Notes: generated from the letters alone by a model not told the origin. A stretch of 64,000 bases of DNA from Paracoccaceae bacterium (GCA_012103375.1 WLWX01000001.1:1-64000); one strand, 5' to 3'. Positions 25,788 through 35,590 are shown, counted from the first letter of the stretch. A program made the numbers and translations.

Positions 25788-26839
25788 AAGCGTTTCGACA
25801 TTAACCTGAGACATATCCGGCGGCCTTAAAGTAGTTCCAGCATTCTACTGGGTCGTAGAGATCGCAGATTGCTCCGATTGCTTCGAAGACCTGGGTAAAG
25901 GACCTGGCCCCGATCCGTCGCAAATGGGCTTTCAGTTTAGAGAAGGCCTGCTCGATGGGATTCAGGTCGGGCGAGTACGGTGGCAGGTAAAGGAACCAGC
26001 AGCCGTGATTGCGTAAAGCCTGCGTCGCCTCCTTATTCCGGTGGGTTGCCAGGTTGTCGAGAATGACGACAGTGCCGGGGTTGATCTCGGGGACCAGCAC
26101 TTCGCGGATGTAGGCCGCGAAGGCGGGGCCATCTATCGCTCCCTTGATGACCCAAGGTGCGATCAGCGCGCCTTGGGTCAGGCCCGCGATCAAGGTTTGG
26201 GTTCCCCAGCTTCCGAAGGGCGCATCCATCGTCAGGCGCTTACCGCGCTTGGCTCTGCCGCGTAGGCGCGTGAGGTTTGTCTTCACTGCGGTTTCGTCAA
26301 TAAAGACAACGCGCTCAGGAAAGGTCGCAATGGCTGGCGAGCGGTATCTGAACCAGTCGGCCCGTTGCTGCCTTACCTTGGCGCGGCGGCGCTCGGTTGC
26401 GACCAGCGACTTTTTTGTACGTGAAGCCGAGCCGGGACAGAAGGTTGGCGATGGAGGAGTGATGCACCCGCACACCCTCTGCATCGGCCAGCGCATTACG
26501 CAACTCAAAGAGCGTGATGTCAGGGTCTTGTGCGATCAACTCCTCAAAGAATTCCCGATGCGGAGCCAGCTTTCCCTTGCCGCGCGGCGGTCCCTGCCGG
26601 GCAGGTTCCGCATGACCCTTCATCCTCACCTGACGCGCCCACCGCGCGCCTGTGGCAGGCGACAGCTTCAACCGCAACGCCGCCGCGCGCCCGCTCAACC
26701 CTTCTTCAATGTATCTCTGAAACCGTATCCGAAGCGCAGATGGCAAAGGTGCTGACATGATCCATCCTCCCAAACAGGATGAATCACAGATCAGGTCTCA
26801 AGGGAATCCCTCGCGATTCAGGTTCAAGCCGAAACGCTT
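25788..26839 (-). mobile_element. IS630-family insertion sequence, copy A (1052 bp)
   Basis: Ends AAGCGTTTCG...CGAAACGCTT with imperfect inner terminal repeats (second block AACCTGA) and a TA target duplication at 25786-25787 and 26840-26841, the target used by IS630-family elements. Transposase runs on the minus strand. Compared with copy B at 27993-29045 it has one substitution (CCC versus CTC, Pro/Leu after ATGGATGCG) and one base fewer in a homopolymer (six T at 26411-26416). The host gene is the beta-helix gene. Confidence 0.92.
25801..26758 (-). CDS. IS630-family transposase, copy A, in two overlapping frames
   Basis: Start ATG 26758 with GGAGGA upstream (MSAPLPSALRIRFQRYIEEG). First frame runs to 26315 with helix-turn-helix (GLSGRAAALRLKLSPATGARW). 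Second frame carries the DDE catalytic core: VVFIDETAV, VVILDNLATHRN and SPDLNPIEQAF, ending at TAA 25801-25803. The frames meet at A6 (transcript sense), where a +1 shift is needed to join LGFTYKK to SLVATERRR. Full product would be about 319 residues. Many IS630 members use frameshifting, so it may be active at low level or broken by homopolymer change. Confidence 0.85.
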
Positions 26840-27992
26840 TAGGCTGAAATTCCCGCGCAGGATCAGGCGCTTGTCGGCGGGCATGGTGACCGTTCCCTGA
26901 AAGCGCACCGGGTTGTCCATCGTGATGTTGGACCCGATCAGATACGTCCCCTCGGGCACCAGAATGTCGCGCCCGTCGGCGGCGATGTCCGCCGCATCAA
27001 ATGCCGCGTGGTCATCCGTAACGCCATCTCCGACCGCACCGAAATCACGCACATCGACCCAATCCATCATGTCCCGCAAATAGGCGCTGGTGATGTCTTC
27101 GATGACGAAGTCGTCGATCCGCACGATGCCGCCCGAAGGCCCGGTCAGGTCCAGCCCAAAGTGGCCATAGGCCGGGGCCGTGCCCCAGGGCATATCCACA
27201 CCGCCCCGCGCGCCTGTGCCGACAATTGCCGAAACCTCGACCACCTCTCCATAGGTGGTCATGGTTGTTGCTGGGCAAACCTCAACCAGACCACCGGCGT
27301 GGGCGTTGTTGGCCAATCCGGCCCAGGCTGAAATCGCCACATCCGGCAGGTTGCCGGACACCGCCTTCACCCGCGCCCGGATACGCAAATAGCATCCCGG
27401 CTGGATCGGCGTTTCCCCCATGTGGCGCAGCTGCTGGGTGGAGTTAATCTTCAGCAATTCAAGACAGCCGCCAAAATCCTGATCCGCCGCGATCAGCGCC
27501 GCGCCGGGATCGCCGTCGTATGTGGCGGACCCCGGCGTGCCATCCCCGTTTGCCCAGACGCTCAGCCCGTCTGCAAATGGTGGCGGCATCAGCACCAGCC
27601 CTTCAGTGATTGCCTTATTCATCCCATTCCCCTTTTCTGGCGCATCTGCAGCCCTTGCGACGACGCGCCCAAGGCGCGGCTGACCGGTTGGCGGCGGGGG
27701 GTATGGCGGGCATGATTAACCAGGCCCTAAGGCAGCGTGCGCTTGACGGGTGGCCGTCTGACCCGGCAAAGTCGTCCCCTGCGATGCGAGCGGAGGGCCG
27801 ATATGGCCTATCAGGTTGCGATATTCGTGCATTTCACAGGTCTGGCGCTGGGGATCGGCGGCGGGCTGGCCAACCTGTTGCTGGGCCTGCGCGCCAGTCG
27901 CGCGACCATGCCCGAGGCTGCCGGGGTGCTGCGCGCCATGGCCCCGGTTTACGCACGGGTCGCGACCGCCGGTCTGGCGCTGCTCTGGCTTA

Positions 27993-29045
27993 AAGCGTTT
28001 CGGCTTGAACCTGAATCGCGAGGGATTCCCTTGAGACCTGATCTGTGATTCATCCTGTTTGGGAGGATGGATCATGTCAGCACCTTTGCCATCTGCGCTT
28101 CGGATACGGTTTCAGAGATACATTGAAGAAGGGTTGAGCGGGCGCGCGGCGGCGTTGCGGTTGAAGCTGTCGCCTGCCACAGGCGCGCGGTGGGCGCGTC
28201 AGGTGAGGATGAAGGGTCATGCGGAACCTGCCCGGCAGGGACCGCCGCGCGGCAAGGGAAAGCTGGCTCCGCATCGGGAATTCTTTGAGGAGTTGATCGC
28301 ACAAGACCCTGACATCACGCTCTTTGAGTTGCGTAATGCGCTGGCCGATGCAGAGGGTGTGCGGGTGCATCACTCCTCCATCGCCAACCTTCTGTCCCGG
28401 CTCGGCTTCACGTACAAAAAAAGTCGCTGGTCGCAACCGAGCGCCGCCGCGCCAAGGTAAGGCAGCAACGGGCCGACTGGTTCAGATACCGCTCGCCAGC
28501 CATTGCGACCTTTCCTGAGCGCGTTGTCTTTATTGACGAAACCGCAGTGAAGACAAACCTCACGCGCCTACGCGGCAGAGCCAAGCGCGGTAAGCGCCTG
28601 ACGATGGATGCGCTCTTCGGAAGCTGGGGAACCCAAACCTTGATCGCGGGCCTGACCCAAGGCGCGCTGATCGCACCTTGGGTCATCAAGGGAGCGATAG
28701 ATGGCCCCGCCTTCGCGGCCTACATCCGCGAAGTGCTGGTCCCCGAGATCAACCCCGGCACTGTCGTCATTCTCGACAACCTGGCAACCCACCGGAATAA
28801 GGAGGCGACGCAGGCTTTACGCAATCACGGCTGCTGGTTCCTTTACCTGCCACCGTACTCGCCCGACCTGAATCCCATCGAGCAGGCCTTCTCTAAACTG
28901 AAAGCCCATTTGCGACGGATCGGGGCCAGGTCCTTTACCCAGGTCTTCGAAGCAATCGGAGCAATCTGCGATCTCTACGACCCAGTAGAATGCTGGAACT
29001 ACTTTAAGGCCGCCGGATATGTCTCAGGTTAATGTCGAAACGCTT
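27993..29045 (+). mobile_element. IS630-family insertion sequence, copy B (1053 bp)
   Basis: Same element as copy A, opposite orientation, 1153 bp away. TA target duplication at 27991-27992 and 29046-29047. It carries seven A at 28416-28422 where copy A has six. Inserted in codon-aligned sequence of the small membrane-protein gene. Since each IS copy has its own intact TA duplication and each host gene can be rebuilt independently, the two arose by separate insertions and no inversion between them has happened. Confidence 0.92.
28074..29032 (+). CDS. IS630-family transposase, copy B, in two overlapping frames
   Basis: ATG 28074 after GGGAGGATGG. First frame ends at 28460; the catalytic second frame (DDE motifs as in copy A, with MDALFGSWGTQ where A has Pro) ends at TAA 29030-29032. 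At the A7 run a -1 slip joins TYKKK to SLVATERRR, the classic slippery arrangement, so this copy is more likely than A to make a full transposase. About 320 residues if joined. Confidence 0.85.
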
Positions 29046-29195
29046 TAGCGGCTTGTTATTATTGGCGTGGGGCGGGCTGAACGCGCTGACCATACCGGCG
29101 TTCCAGGCAAAGCTGGCGTTCGTGCTGCTGCTGACCGGCGTGTCGGTTCTGGCCAGAGTTACCGCCCGCAACGCAGTCAAGGCCGGGCTTCAGCC

Positions 29196-29413
29196 GATTG
29201 TGTTGAAAAACTCCGAAATCAGAGCGTCGCGGATTTCTTGCGAAAACCTATGAAGCGAAATAGTCGGAAAGCTTTGACCACGAGACAGCGCATGGCTGCG
29301 CGTGAGCGCATGTAGGCGATTTGGGCCGACCCCCGCGCCAAAAATTTAGGATCGGGCTGCATGGAAAGAAAAATCATCGTTCAGGCCCTAAAACGGAGTT
29401 TTTCAACACAATC
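29196..29413 (+). mobile_element. 218-bp MITE, copy 1
   Basis: Perfect 20-bp terminal inverted repeats, GATTGTGTTGAAAAACTCCG at the left and its complement at the right, flanked by the 4-bp duplication AGCC (29192-29195 and 29414-29417). Identical over all 218 bp to 51441-51658. No transposase-sized frame inside; it contains only short open stretches. It must be moved by a full-length element elsewhere. Family of the parent element (IS5- or IS1182-like ends come to mind) is not decided. Host: the small membrane-protein gene. Confidence 0.92.
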
Positions 29414-29507
29414 AGCCCAAGCCCGGGCGCATTCGCGCCTTTGGCGTTGCTACCCTGACGTCAGCCTTCATCGCACTGGGGTTTGCGATCGTGGCCTTTC
29501 GTTAGGA

Positions 29508-29921
29508 TCACGCCCCGATCTGCGGCGCCGGCACCAGATGTACGCCGTCAATTCGCCAGCCATCCTCGGTCTTGATCATGTCGTATTCCAGCACGTGAAA
29601 TACGTTATCGGCATCCCGAACTATGACTTCCTGACGCTGCTTGCCGTCAACTTCGCGCAACTCGAGAAATCGAATATCTCCCGGCTGCCAGACCATCGGA
29701 TAGCCCTGCTGAACCATCATCGCGAAATTCCGTTCGGTCCCGAACAGGCGTTTGATCGTCGGAGAGGCATGCGCCCATGCCCCAGGAACGTCACCGGCGC
29801 GAAACGCGTCCATCTGGCTGGAAATCACACCCTGAATGGCGCCCTCTGGGGCGGCGTCCTGCGCGCTTAGCGGTGCGGCCAACATCAGCATGGCCACGCA
29901 TGCCGTTAGAAATTTCCTCAT
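29508..29921 (-). CDS. DUF4864 domain-containing exported protein
   Basis: About 137 residues from ATG 29921. Signal peptide MRKFLTACVAMLMLAAPLSAQ then a DUF4864-type domain (IQGVISSQMDAFRAGDVPGAWAHASPTIKRLFGTERNF, ending in DGWRIDGVHLV). The cystatin/NTF2-like pattern suggests a small periplasmic ligand-binding or enzyme-like fold; no function is assigned. Lies 70 nt downstream of lysS on the same strand. Confidence 0.8.
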   Translation of the reverse strand: MRKFLTACVAMLMLAAPLSAQDAAPEGAIQGVISSQMDAFRAGDVPGAWAHASPTIKRLFGTERNFAMMVQQGYPMVWQPGDIRFLELREVDGKQRQEVIVRDADNVFHVLEYDMIKTEDGWRIDGVHLVPAPQIGA

Positions 29922-29991
29922 GAAACAATCCCTCCACTTTCGACCTGTCCTGATCAAGACACGTGCGGCACGGCGGGGAAGTTTCAAGTTT

Positions 29992-31587
29992 TTATGCGCC
30001 ACCAGCCCCTGATTGAAGCCCGCCATCCAGCGCCCGCTCGATCAGTTCCACGGTTTCCGCAACACCGTAAAGCGCGATGAACCCACCGAAACGCGGCCCC
30101 TGGGACGCGCCAAGCAGCACTTCGTAAAGCGCCGTGAACCAGGCCCGCAAAGGGTCAAACCCATGTTCGGTTCCGACCGCAAACACCATCGTCTGCAGCG
30201 CTTCCGCGTCCAGGCCCCCGTCCCAGCTTTTCAACCGGTCGCGCAGATCAGCCAGCGCCGCGCGTTCCGCATCACCCGGCGCACGATAAGTTTTATGCGG
30301 TGCGACGTGGTCTTTGTAATAGGTCACCGCATGGCCCGCCGCCGCATCCAGATCGGGGTTCGCCTCGGGCGTCGCGTCAGGCGCGTATTTGCGGATGAAA
30401 CCCCAAAGCGTCGCCTTATCCTTGGCCCCTGATACACTGGCGATATTCAGCAGCATCGAGAATGGAACAACCATGCCACTGTCCGGCACGGCGCCGCCAT
30501 GGATATGCCAGACCGGGTTATTCAACTGCTGCGTCACCTCTTGCCCGGGATAGGCGCGCAACTGCTGGTGATACTCGTCCACCGCGCGCGGGATCACGTC
30601 AAAATGCATTCGCTTGGCGGTCTTCGGCTTGGCGTACATGAAGTACGACAGGCTTTCGGTCGCCGCATAGGTCAGCCATTCGTCGATGCTCAGCCCGTTG
30701 CCTTTGGATTTGGAAATCTTCTCACCGTTCTGATCCAGAAACAGCTCATAGGTGAAATTCACCGGGGCCTTGCCGCCCAGAATCTCGCATATCCGCCCAT
30801 AGATCGGCGTGTTCGGCGCGTGTTCTTTGCCGTACATCTCAAAATCCACGCCAAGCGCGGCCCAGCGCGCGCCAAAATCTGGCTTCCACTGCAATTTCAC
30901 GTTGCCGCCAGTGACCGGCAGGGTCACATCCGTGCCGTTTTCATCCTCGAAGGTCACCGTTCCCTTTGCGCCATCCACATCCTTCATCGGCACATAAAGC
31001 ACGCGCCCCGTCGTCGGAGAGATTGGCAAAAAACATGAATAAGTTGCCTGACGTTCTTCACGCAATGACTTCAGCATGACAGCCATAATATCGTCATAGC
31101 GTTCCGCCGCGCGCAACAGCACCGCGTCCAGCTTGCCCGAGGCATAGTATTCGGCCGCACTGGCGAATTCATACTCGAACCCGAACGTGTCAAGGAACCG
31201 GCGCAGCATCGCATTGTTATGCGCCCCGAAACTGTCGTGCGTGCCGAACGGGTCCGGCACATGGGCCAGCGGCATTTGCAGGCTTTCGGCCATCACTTCC
31301 TGGTTCGGCACATTGTCCGGCACCCGTCGCAACCCGTCCATATCGTCCGAAAAGCACAGCAGTTTCGTCGGGATGTCCGAAATCACTTCGAATGCGCGCC
31401 GCACCATCGTGGTGCGCGCGACCTCTCCAAACGTGCCGATATGGGGCAGACCCGAGGGGCCGTAGCCCGTTTCAAACAGTACGTAACCCTTTTCGGGCGG
31501 CGCCTTTTCGTACCGTTTCAGCACGCGGCGCGCCTCTTCAAAAGGCCAGGCCTTCGAGGTCATAGCAGCGGTGCGCAGATCGGTCAT
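29992..31587 (-). CDS. lysS: Lysine--tRNA ligase, class I
   Basis: 531 residues of a class I (Rossmann-type) lysyl-tRNA synthetase, the archaeal type also found in alphaproteobacteria. HIGT in [17 protein letters not shown] and the KISKSKG loop ([18 protein letters not shown]) are the two class I signatures; the C-terminal half is helical. It charges tRNA-Lys. No class II enzyme is visible in this window. Starts with AAGGGG upstream of ATG 31587. Divergent from the TerB-like gene by 102 nt. Confidence 0.95.
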   Translation of the reverse strand: MTDLRTAAMTSKAWPFEEARRVLKRYEKAPPEKGYVLFETGYGPSGLPHIGTFGEVARTTMVRRAFEVISDIPTKLLCFSDDMDGLRRVPDNVPNQEVMAESLQMPLAHVPDPFGTHDSFGAHNNAMLRRFLDTFGFEYEFASAAEYYASGKLDAVLLRAAERYDDIMAVMLKSLREERQATYSCFLPISPTTGRVLYVPMKDVDGAKGTVTFEDENGTDVTLPVTGGNVKLQWKPDFGARWAALGVDFEMYGKEHAPNTPIYGRICEILGGKAPVNFTYELFLDQNGEKISKSKGNGLSIDEWLTYAATESLSYFMYAKPKTAKRMHFDVIPRAVDEYHQQLRAYPGQEVTQQLNNPVWHIHGGAVPDSGMVVPFSMLLNIASVSGAKDKATLWGFIRKYAPDATPEANPDLDAAAGHAVTYYKDHVAPHKTYRAPGDAERAALADLRDRLKSWDGGLDAEALQTMVFAVGTEHGFDPLRAWFTALYEVLLGASQGPRFGGFIALYGVAETVELIERALDGGLQSGAGGA

Positions 31588-31689
31588 GACAGCCCCTTTC
31601 GGGCAGATGATGCAAAGGCGGCTGTCCTATTGCCGCGCGCGCCCAAGGTCAATAATGTCCGGGGCTTACCCAGGATCGGAAAACCCGAG

Positions 31690-32103
31690 ATGAGCTTGCC
31701 TTTGACGCCGCCCGACAGCCTTGTCGCCTTGATGATCGCAATCTCTGCATCGGATGAGCGCTTGCCCACGACCGAGCTGTTGACGATCAACCGCATCGTC
31801 AACCACCTGCCAGTCTTCGCCGATTATGATCAGGACCGCATTCGCGTGGTCGCCGAAATGGTCTTTGATCTGTTGACCGAGGAAGACGGATTGGACGCCC
31901 TGTTCGGCATGACCCGCGAGGCGCTGCCAGAAAAACTGCACGAAACGGCATACGCCTTGGCGTGTGACGTCGCCGCCGCCGATGGCTCGCTCAAGGAAAG
32001 TGAGCTGCGCCTGCTGGAAGAAATGCGCTATGAGTTGAACATTGATCGCCTGCATGCGGCAGCGATCGAACGCGGCGCAAGGGCGCGACACGCGACGGTC
32101 TGA
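31690..32103 (+). CDS. TerB-family protein
   Basis: 137 residues, all-helical with acidic motifs ISASDERLPTTEL and VAAADGSLKESELRLLEEM typical of the TerB/DUF533-like family, which binds divalent ions in two Asp/Glu clusters. Often annotated as tellurite-resistance-like but the true role is unclear. Stands alone between divergent lysS and a repeat. Confidence 0.8.
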   Translation: MSLPLTPPDSLVALMIAISASDERLPTTELLTINRIVNHLPVFADYDQDRIRVVAEMVFDLLTEEDGLDALFGMTREALPEKLHETAYALACDVAAADGSLKESELRLLEEMRYELNIDRLHAAAIERGARARHATV

Positions 32104-32185
32104 GTTGGGTGTCGGTGCGCTTTTGAGAGACGTCAACGCGAATGAAGATGGCTTGAAGTGGACGATTGCGGACGGCACCCCACCT

Positions 32186-32355
32186 CGCCCGGAATCAAGC
32201 CCGCAAGGGCGCCGGGCGATCGCCTGACCGTCCCGCGGGCAGGCGATTTCGATACGGCGCTACACCTTCGAATGTCACCATTAACGCTGAACTATAAATT
32301 GCCACACGCATGCGTTGCGTCGCATACCCCCGGTCAGGCGCTCGCCCGGCTTGGC
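32186..32355. repeat. 170-bp intergenic repeat, copy 2
   Basis: Inverted copy of 12846-13015 (see there), same 170-bp length without gaps. It fills most of the 290-nt gap (32104-32393) between the TerB-like gene and the DMGDH-like gene, both of which end there in convergent orientation. Same palindromic block around CCCGCGGG; the centre has diverged. Its + strand 67-codon frame (32158-32361) mirrors the one in copy 1. Confidence 0.75.
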
Positions 32356-32393
32356 AGTTGACTGCCAACGTCCCCTCCAGGCCAAACTCCACC

Positions 32394-34892
32394 TTATCCG
32401 TCCACGCGAATCCTCTCGTTCTTCGGATCATATGGGCTGTCTTCGGTCACGGTCGCGTTCCACAGCTTGTCAAACATCTTGACCTGCAACTTCGTTCCCG
32501 GCGCGGCATGATCCCGACTGACATAGCCCATGCCGATGCTTTTCCCAAACGCCACGGAATACCCGCCCGAGGTCAGGCGGCCCACTCGCGCATCACCGGC
32601 ATAAAGCACTTCGCGCCCCCAAGGGTCGGCGTCATCCGGGCCGTCGATCGACAGGGTCACGCATTTGCTACGAATGCCAGTTTCGACCATCGCGGCCTTG
32701 CCATGGAAGTCCTTCGACAGGTCCACAAACCGATCCAACCCGGCCTCCAACGGCGTCGCATCTCGCCCCAATTCGGTGCCAAATGCGCGATAGGATTTTT
32801 CCTGCCGCAGCCAGTTCTGCGCCCGCGCGCCGACCAGTTTCAGCCCGTGCGCCTCTCCGGCGGCCATCAGTTGATCGAACAGGTAATTCTGCATCTCCAT
32901 CGGGTGATGCAACTCCCACCCCAGCTCGCCAGTATAGGCCACGCGGATTGCATTCACCGGGCACATCTTCAATTCGATCTGCTTGGCGGAAAGCCAGGGG
33001 AAGCGCTTGTTGGATAGCGCCGTGTCCGGGTCCGCATCCACGATCAACTCGCGCAGAACTTCTCGTGATTTTGGCCCGGCCAGTGCGAACACGCCATTTT
33101 GCGAGGTGATGTCGACCAGATGCATCGCACCAAAGCGCTCAACATTGTCATTCACCGCTTTGGCCAGAAAATCGCTGTCATAGGCTTGCCAGGCCCCGGC
33201 GGAAATAAGGATAAACCGATCCTCAGCCGGGCGCAGGATCGTGTATTCCGTCCGCGTCGTCCCCGTATCAGTCAGCGCATAGGTCAGGTTGATCCGCCCC
33301 ACGCGTGGCAGCTTGTTGGTGGTGAACCAGTCGAGGAACCCAGCGGCCCCCGGCCCACGCAACTCGTGCTTGGTAAAGGCCGAGGCGTCGATCATGCCCA
33401 CGCCTTCGCGGATCGCCTTCGCCTCTTCCGCGGCATACTGCCACCAGCCGCCGCGGCGGAAGCTGCGGGCGTCGTGGTCAAAACTGTCGTGCGCATCGAG
33501 CGGCCCGAAATAATTCGGACGCTCCCACCCGTTCACCTGCCCGAATTGTGCACCGCGCGCCTTCATCCGGTCATAGGACGGCGCGGTTTTCAGTGGCCGC
33601 GCTGCTTCACGTTCCTCATCCGGGTGGTGCAGGATATAGACGTGGGAATAACATTCCTCGTTCTTGCGCGCCGCATATTCGGTGGTCATCCATGACCCGT
33701 AGCGCTTGGGATCAAGGCTCGACATGTCGATCTCGGCCTCGCCCTCGACCATCATCTGTGCAAGATAATACCCGGTTCCGCCCGCCGCCGTGATCCCGAA
33801 ACTGAACCCTTCGGCCAGCCACATGTTGCGCAAGCCGGGCGCCGGTCCGACCAGCGGGTTGCCATCGGGCGTATAGCAGATCGGACCGTTGAAATCGTCC
33901 TTCAACCCGCTTTCCTCACAAGACGGAATGCGGTGGATCATGGCCAGATACTGTTCCTCGATCCGCTCAAGATCCAGTTGGAACAGGTCGGCACGAAAAC
34001 TGTCGGGCACCGAATGCTCGAACCGCGCCGGGGCCCCTTTTTCATAGACACCCAGGATCCAGCCGCCACGTTCTTCACGCACATAGCTTTGCGCGTCCGC
34101 ATCCCGGATTACCGGGTGTTCGGGGTTGGTCCTGCGCCATTCGACCAGCGCCGAATCCTGATCCATCACGATGAATGTATGTTCGACCGGGATCGCCGGG
34201 ATCTTGATCCCCAGCTGCCGCGCCGTGCGCTGCGCGTGGTTGCCCGTGGCGGTCACCACATGCTCGGCCTGGACCACCACCTGCTCGGCCCCGGACACAA
34301 GGTTGCCGCCGCGTTCGACCATCTTGGTCATGGTGACGTCCCAGTGATCCCCGGCCCATGTGTAGCCATCGACCTGCCACTTGCGTTCGATCGTCACGCC
34401 GCGCTGGCGCGCCCCCTTGGCCATCGCCATCGTCACATCAGCGGGGTTAATGTAGCCATCCGTCGGGTGATAGATCGCGCCTTCCAGATCGTCGGTGTGG
34501 ATCAGCGGCCAGCGGTCCTTGATGTCTTTCGCCTTCAACCACTCGTACGGCACACCGCAGGTTTCCGCGGTGCTGGCATAGAGCATATATTCGTCCATCC
34601 GGTCCTTGGTCTGCGCCATGCGTAAATTGCCAACGACCGAGAAGCCCGCGTTCAACCCGGTCTCTGCCTCCAGTGATTTGTAAAAATCGACCGAGTATTT
34701 GTGGATGTGAGTGGTCGCATAGGACATGTTGAACAGCGGCAGTAGACCCGCGGCGTGCCAGGTTGATCCAGACGTCAGCTCGTCCCGTTCCACCAGCATC
34801 ACGTCATCCCAGCCCGCCTTGGCCAGATGATAGGCAATGCCGGTGCCAACCGCCCCGCCGCCAACAACCAGAGCTTTTACATGGGTTTTCAT
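32394..34892 (-). CDS. FAD-dependent oxidoreductase with GcvT domain (dimethylglycine/sarcosine dehydrogenase-like)
   Basis: About 832 residues from ATG 34892 (MKTHVKALVVGGGAVGTGIAYHLAKAGW), chosen for the GAGGGA site upstream. The dinucleotide motif GGGAVGTG and the DAO-type domain fill residues ~1-380, a FAO_M-like middle domain follows (residues ~385-440), then GcvT/aminomethyltransferase domains (EYTILRP, AYTGELGWELHHP). It oxidises an N-methylated glycine derivative and passes the carbon unit to tetrahydrofolate; exact substrate (dimethylglycine, sarcosine or other) not determined. Length fits the family. Alone on its strand. Confidence 0.85.
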   Translation of the reverse strand: MKTHVKALVVGGGAVGTGIAYHLAKAGWDDVMLVERDELTSGSTWHAAGLLPLFNMSYATTHIHKYSVDFYKSLEAETGLNAGFSVVGNLRMAQTKDRMDEYMLYASTAETCGVPYEWLKAKDIKDRWPLIHTDDLEGAIYHPTDGYINPADVTMAMAKGARQRGVTIERKWQVDGYTWAGDHWDVTMTKMVERGGNLVSGAEQVVVQAEHVVTATGNHAQRTARQLGIKIPAIPVEHTFIVMDQDSALVEWRRTNPEHPVIRDADAQSYVREERGGWILGVYEKGAPARFEHSVPDSFRADLFQLDLERIEEQYLAMIHRIPSCEESGLKDDFNGPICYTPDGNPLVGPAPGLRNMWLAEGFSFGITAAGGTGYYLAQMMVEGEAEIDMSSLDPKRYGSWMTTEYAARKNEECYSHVYILHHPDEEREAARPLKTAPSYDRMKARGAQFGQVNGWERPNYFGPLDAHDSFDHDARSFRRGGWWQYAAEEAKAIREGVGMIDASAFTKHELRGPGAAGFLDWFTTNKLPRVGRINLTYALTDTGTTRTEYTILRPAEDRFILISAGAWQAYDSDFLAKAVNDNVERFGAMHLVDITSQNGVFALAGPKSREVLRELIVDADPDTALSNKRFPWLSAKQIELKMCPVNAIRVAYTGELGWELHHPMEMQNYLFDQLMAAGEAHGLKLVGARAQNWLRQEKSYRAFGTELGRDATPLEAGLDRFVDLSKDFHGKAAMVETGIRSKCVTLSIDGPDDADPWGREVLYAGDARVGRLTSGGYSVAFGKSIGMGYVSRDHAAPGTKLQVKMFDKLWNATVTEDSPYDPKNERIRVDG

Positions 34893-34977
34893 CGCCGCGA
34901 TTCCCTCAGCCGAAAGATATGCGCCCAATCTGGCGAAATCGCGCCGCCCCGTGCAAGTGCCGCCGACGCAACGGCCC

Positions 34978-35505
34978 TCAATTGCGACCTGCCAGGGTCG
35001 CTCCGGGGCCGAACACCGGCTTCAGCAGCGCGCCAAGCGCTTTCGTTTTCGCCGAATTCGGGTCCGCAGCCGAATGGCAGACAAAATCCCCCACAATCCG
35101 CGCCTGCTGTTCAAAACCATAGTCGAGGAACGGCTTTCCTGCCTCAAGTTCATAGGAATAGGGATCGCGCGCGCGGATATTCTCCATCACGGCGGCAAAC
35201 GGGCTGTAACCGGTGATGTCCCGGTTCTGCCATTGCCAGACATGGGTCGCCTCGTGCGCCATAAGGATCGCGCGGGTATCGGGTGGCGCATCGCAGCTCA
35301 GCGCGCTGCCCGTTACGATCAATCGCGGCGGCGCATCGCTTTGCGCAATCTCGGGTCCGGTGGAGGAAACGCGAACCCGCTCAACCGCCAGCCCCGATCC
35401 AAGAAGGCCACCAAGATAGTCGGTTTCCGCCTCTGACAGCTGGCGACCGCAGCCGACAAGCGTCAGGATAAAAACGCAGAGCAGAAGCTGTGAAAATCCT
35501 CGCAT
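34978..35505 (-). CDS. Putative lipoprotein with HExxH-like motif
   Basis: About 175 residues from ATG 35505 (MRGFSQLLLCVFILTLVGCG); a lipobox TLVGC is present, so the mature protein would be membrane-anchored. HEATHVWQWQNRD has a zinc-metallopeptidase-like HExxH (HEATH) and a second conserved region with YELEA-K. Similar proteins are common in Rhodobacterales without known function. An upstream in-frame GTG at 35523 is possible. Next to DMGDH-like and GT39 genes on the same strand. Confidence 0.75.
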   Translation of the reverse strand: MRGFSQLLLCVFILTLVGCGRQLSEAETDYLGGLLGSGLAVERVRVSSTGPEIAQSDAPPRLIVTGSALSCDAPPDTRAILMAHEATHVWQWQNRDITGYSPFAAVMENIRARDPYSYELEAGKPFLDYGFEQQARIVGDFVCHSAADPNSAKTKALGALLKPVFGPGATLAGRN

Positions 35506-35590
35506 CCGACGAAGGTTAGCCACCCGGCGCGCGACAGGTCCAGCGGCAATTGCATTCGCAACGCTGGCCTGCCCGCCCCGGCCGGGAAAA

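Larger units (their letters stand above)
24283..27622 (-). pseudogene. Right-handed beta-helix / GH28-related protein, split by IS630 insertion
   Basis: Two open pieces flank the insertion: 26840-27622 (ATG 27622, AAGGGG upstream) and 24283-25787. Joined after removing the IS and one TA, the frame runs without a break through FSL-RPYVEGFGDEVL, giving about 762 residues. Residues ~1-190 look like a carbohydrate-binding or jelly-roll part; DVRDFGAVGDGVTDDHAAF at ~195 is the pectate-lyase-3 (GH28-related) signature, followed by many beta-helix repeats rich in Asn, Gly and Val. Probably a secreted or surface-associated polysaccharide-active protein, though no clear signal peptide is visible. Now truncated in two, so presumably inactive. 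Confidence 0.88.
27803..29505 (+). pseudogene. Small four-helix membrane protein, interrupted by IS630 copy B and a MITE
   Basis: Start ATG 27803 with GGAG upstream (MAYQVAIFVHFTGLALGIGG). Three exact pieces: 27803-27992, 29048-29195 and 29418-29505. Taking out the IS plus one TA and the MITE plus one AGCC gives an unbroken frame of about 141 residues ending at TAG 29503-29505, joined at LALLWL-SGLLLL and at KAGLQP-KPGRIRAF. Four hydrophobic segments and small residues resemble CopD/DUF2269-like membrane proteins; function unknown. Convergent with the DUF4864 gene 2 nt away. Confidence 0.85.

Noticed and set aside
24388-25788. 466-codon plus-strand frame opposite the beta-helix gene
   Set aside because: Antisense shadow; no domain-like pattern, and the minus-strand frame has clear pectate-lyase-3 motifs.
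25788-29045. The two inverted IS630 copies as a composite transposon carrying 26840-27992
   Set aside because: Each copy has its own TA duplication and each interrupted gene rebuilds across its own insert, so the segment between is native, not cargo.
29361-29870. 169-codon frame starting inside the MITE
   Set aside because: Runs from MITE sequence through the end of the broken membrane-protein gene into antisense of the DUF4864 gene; no coherent protein.
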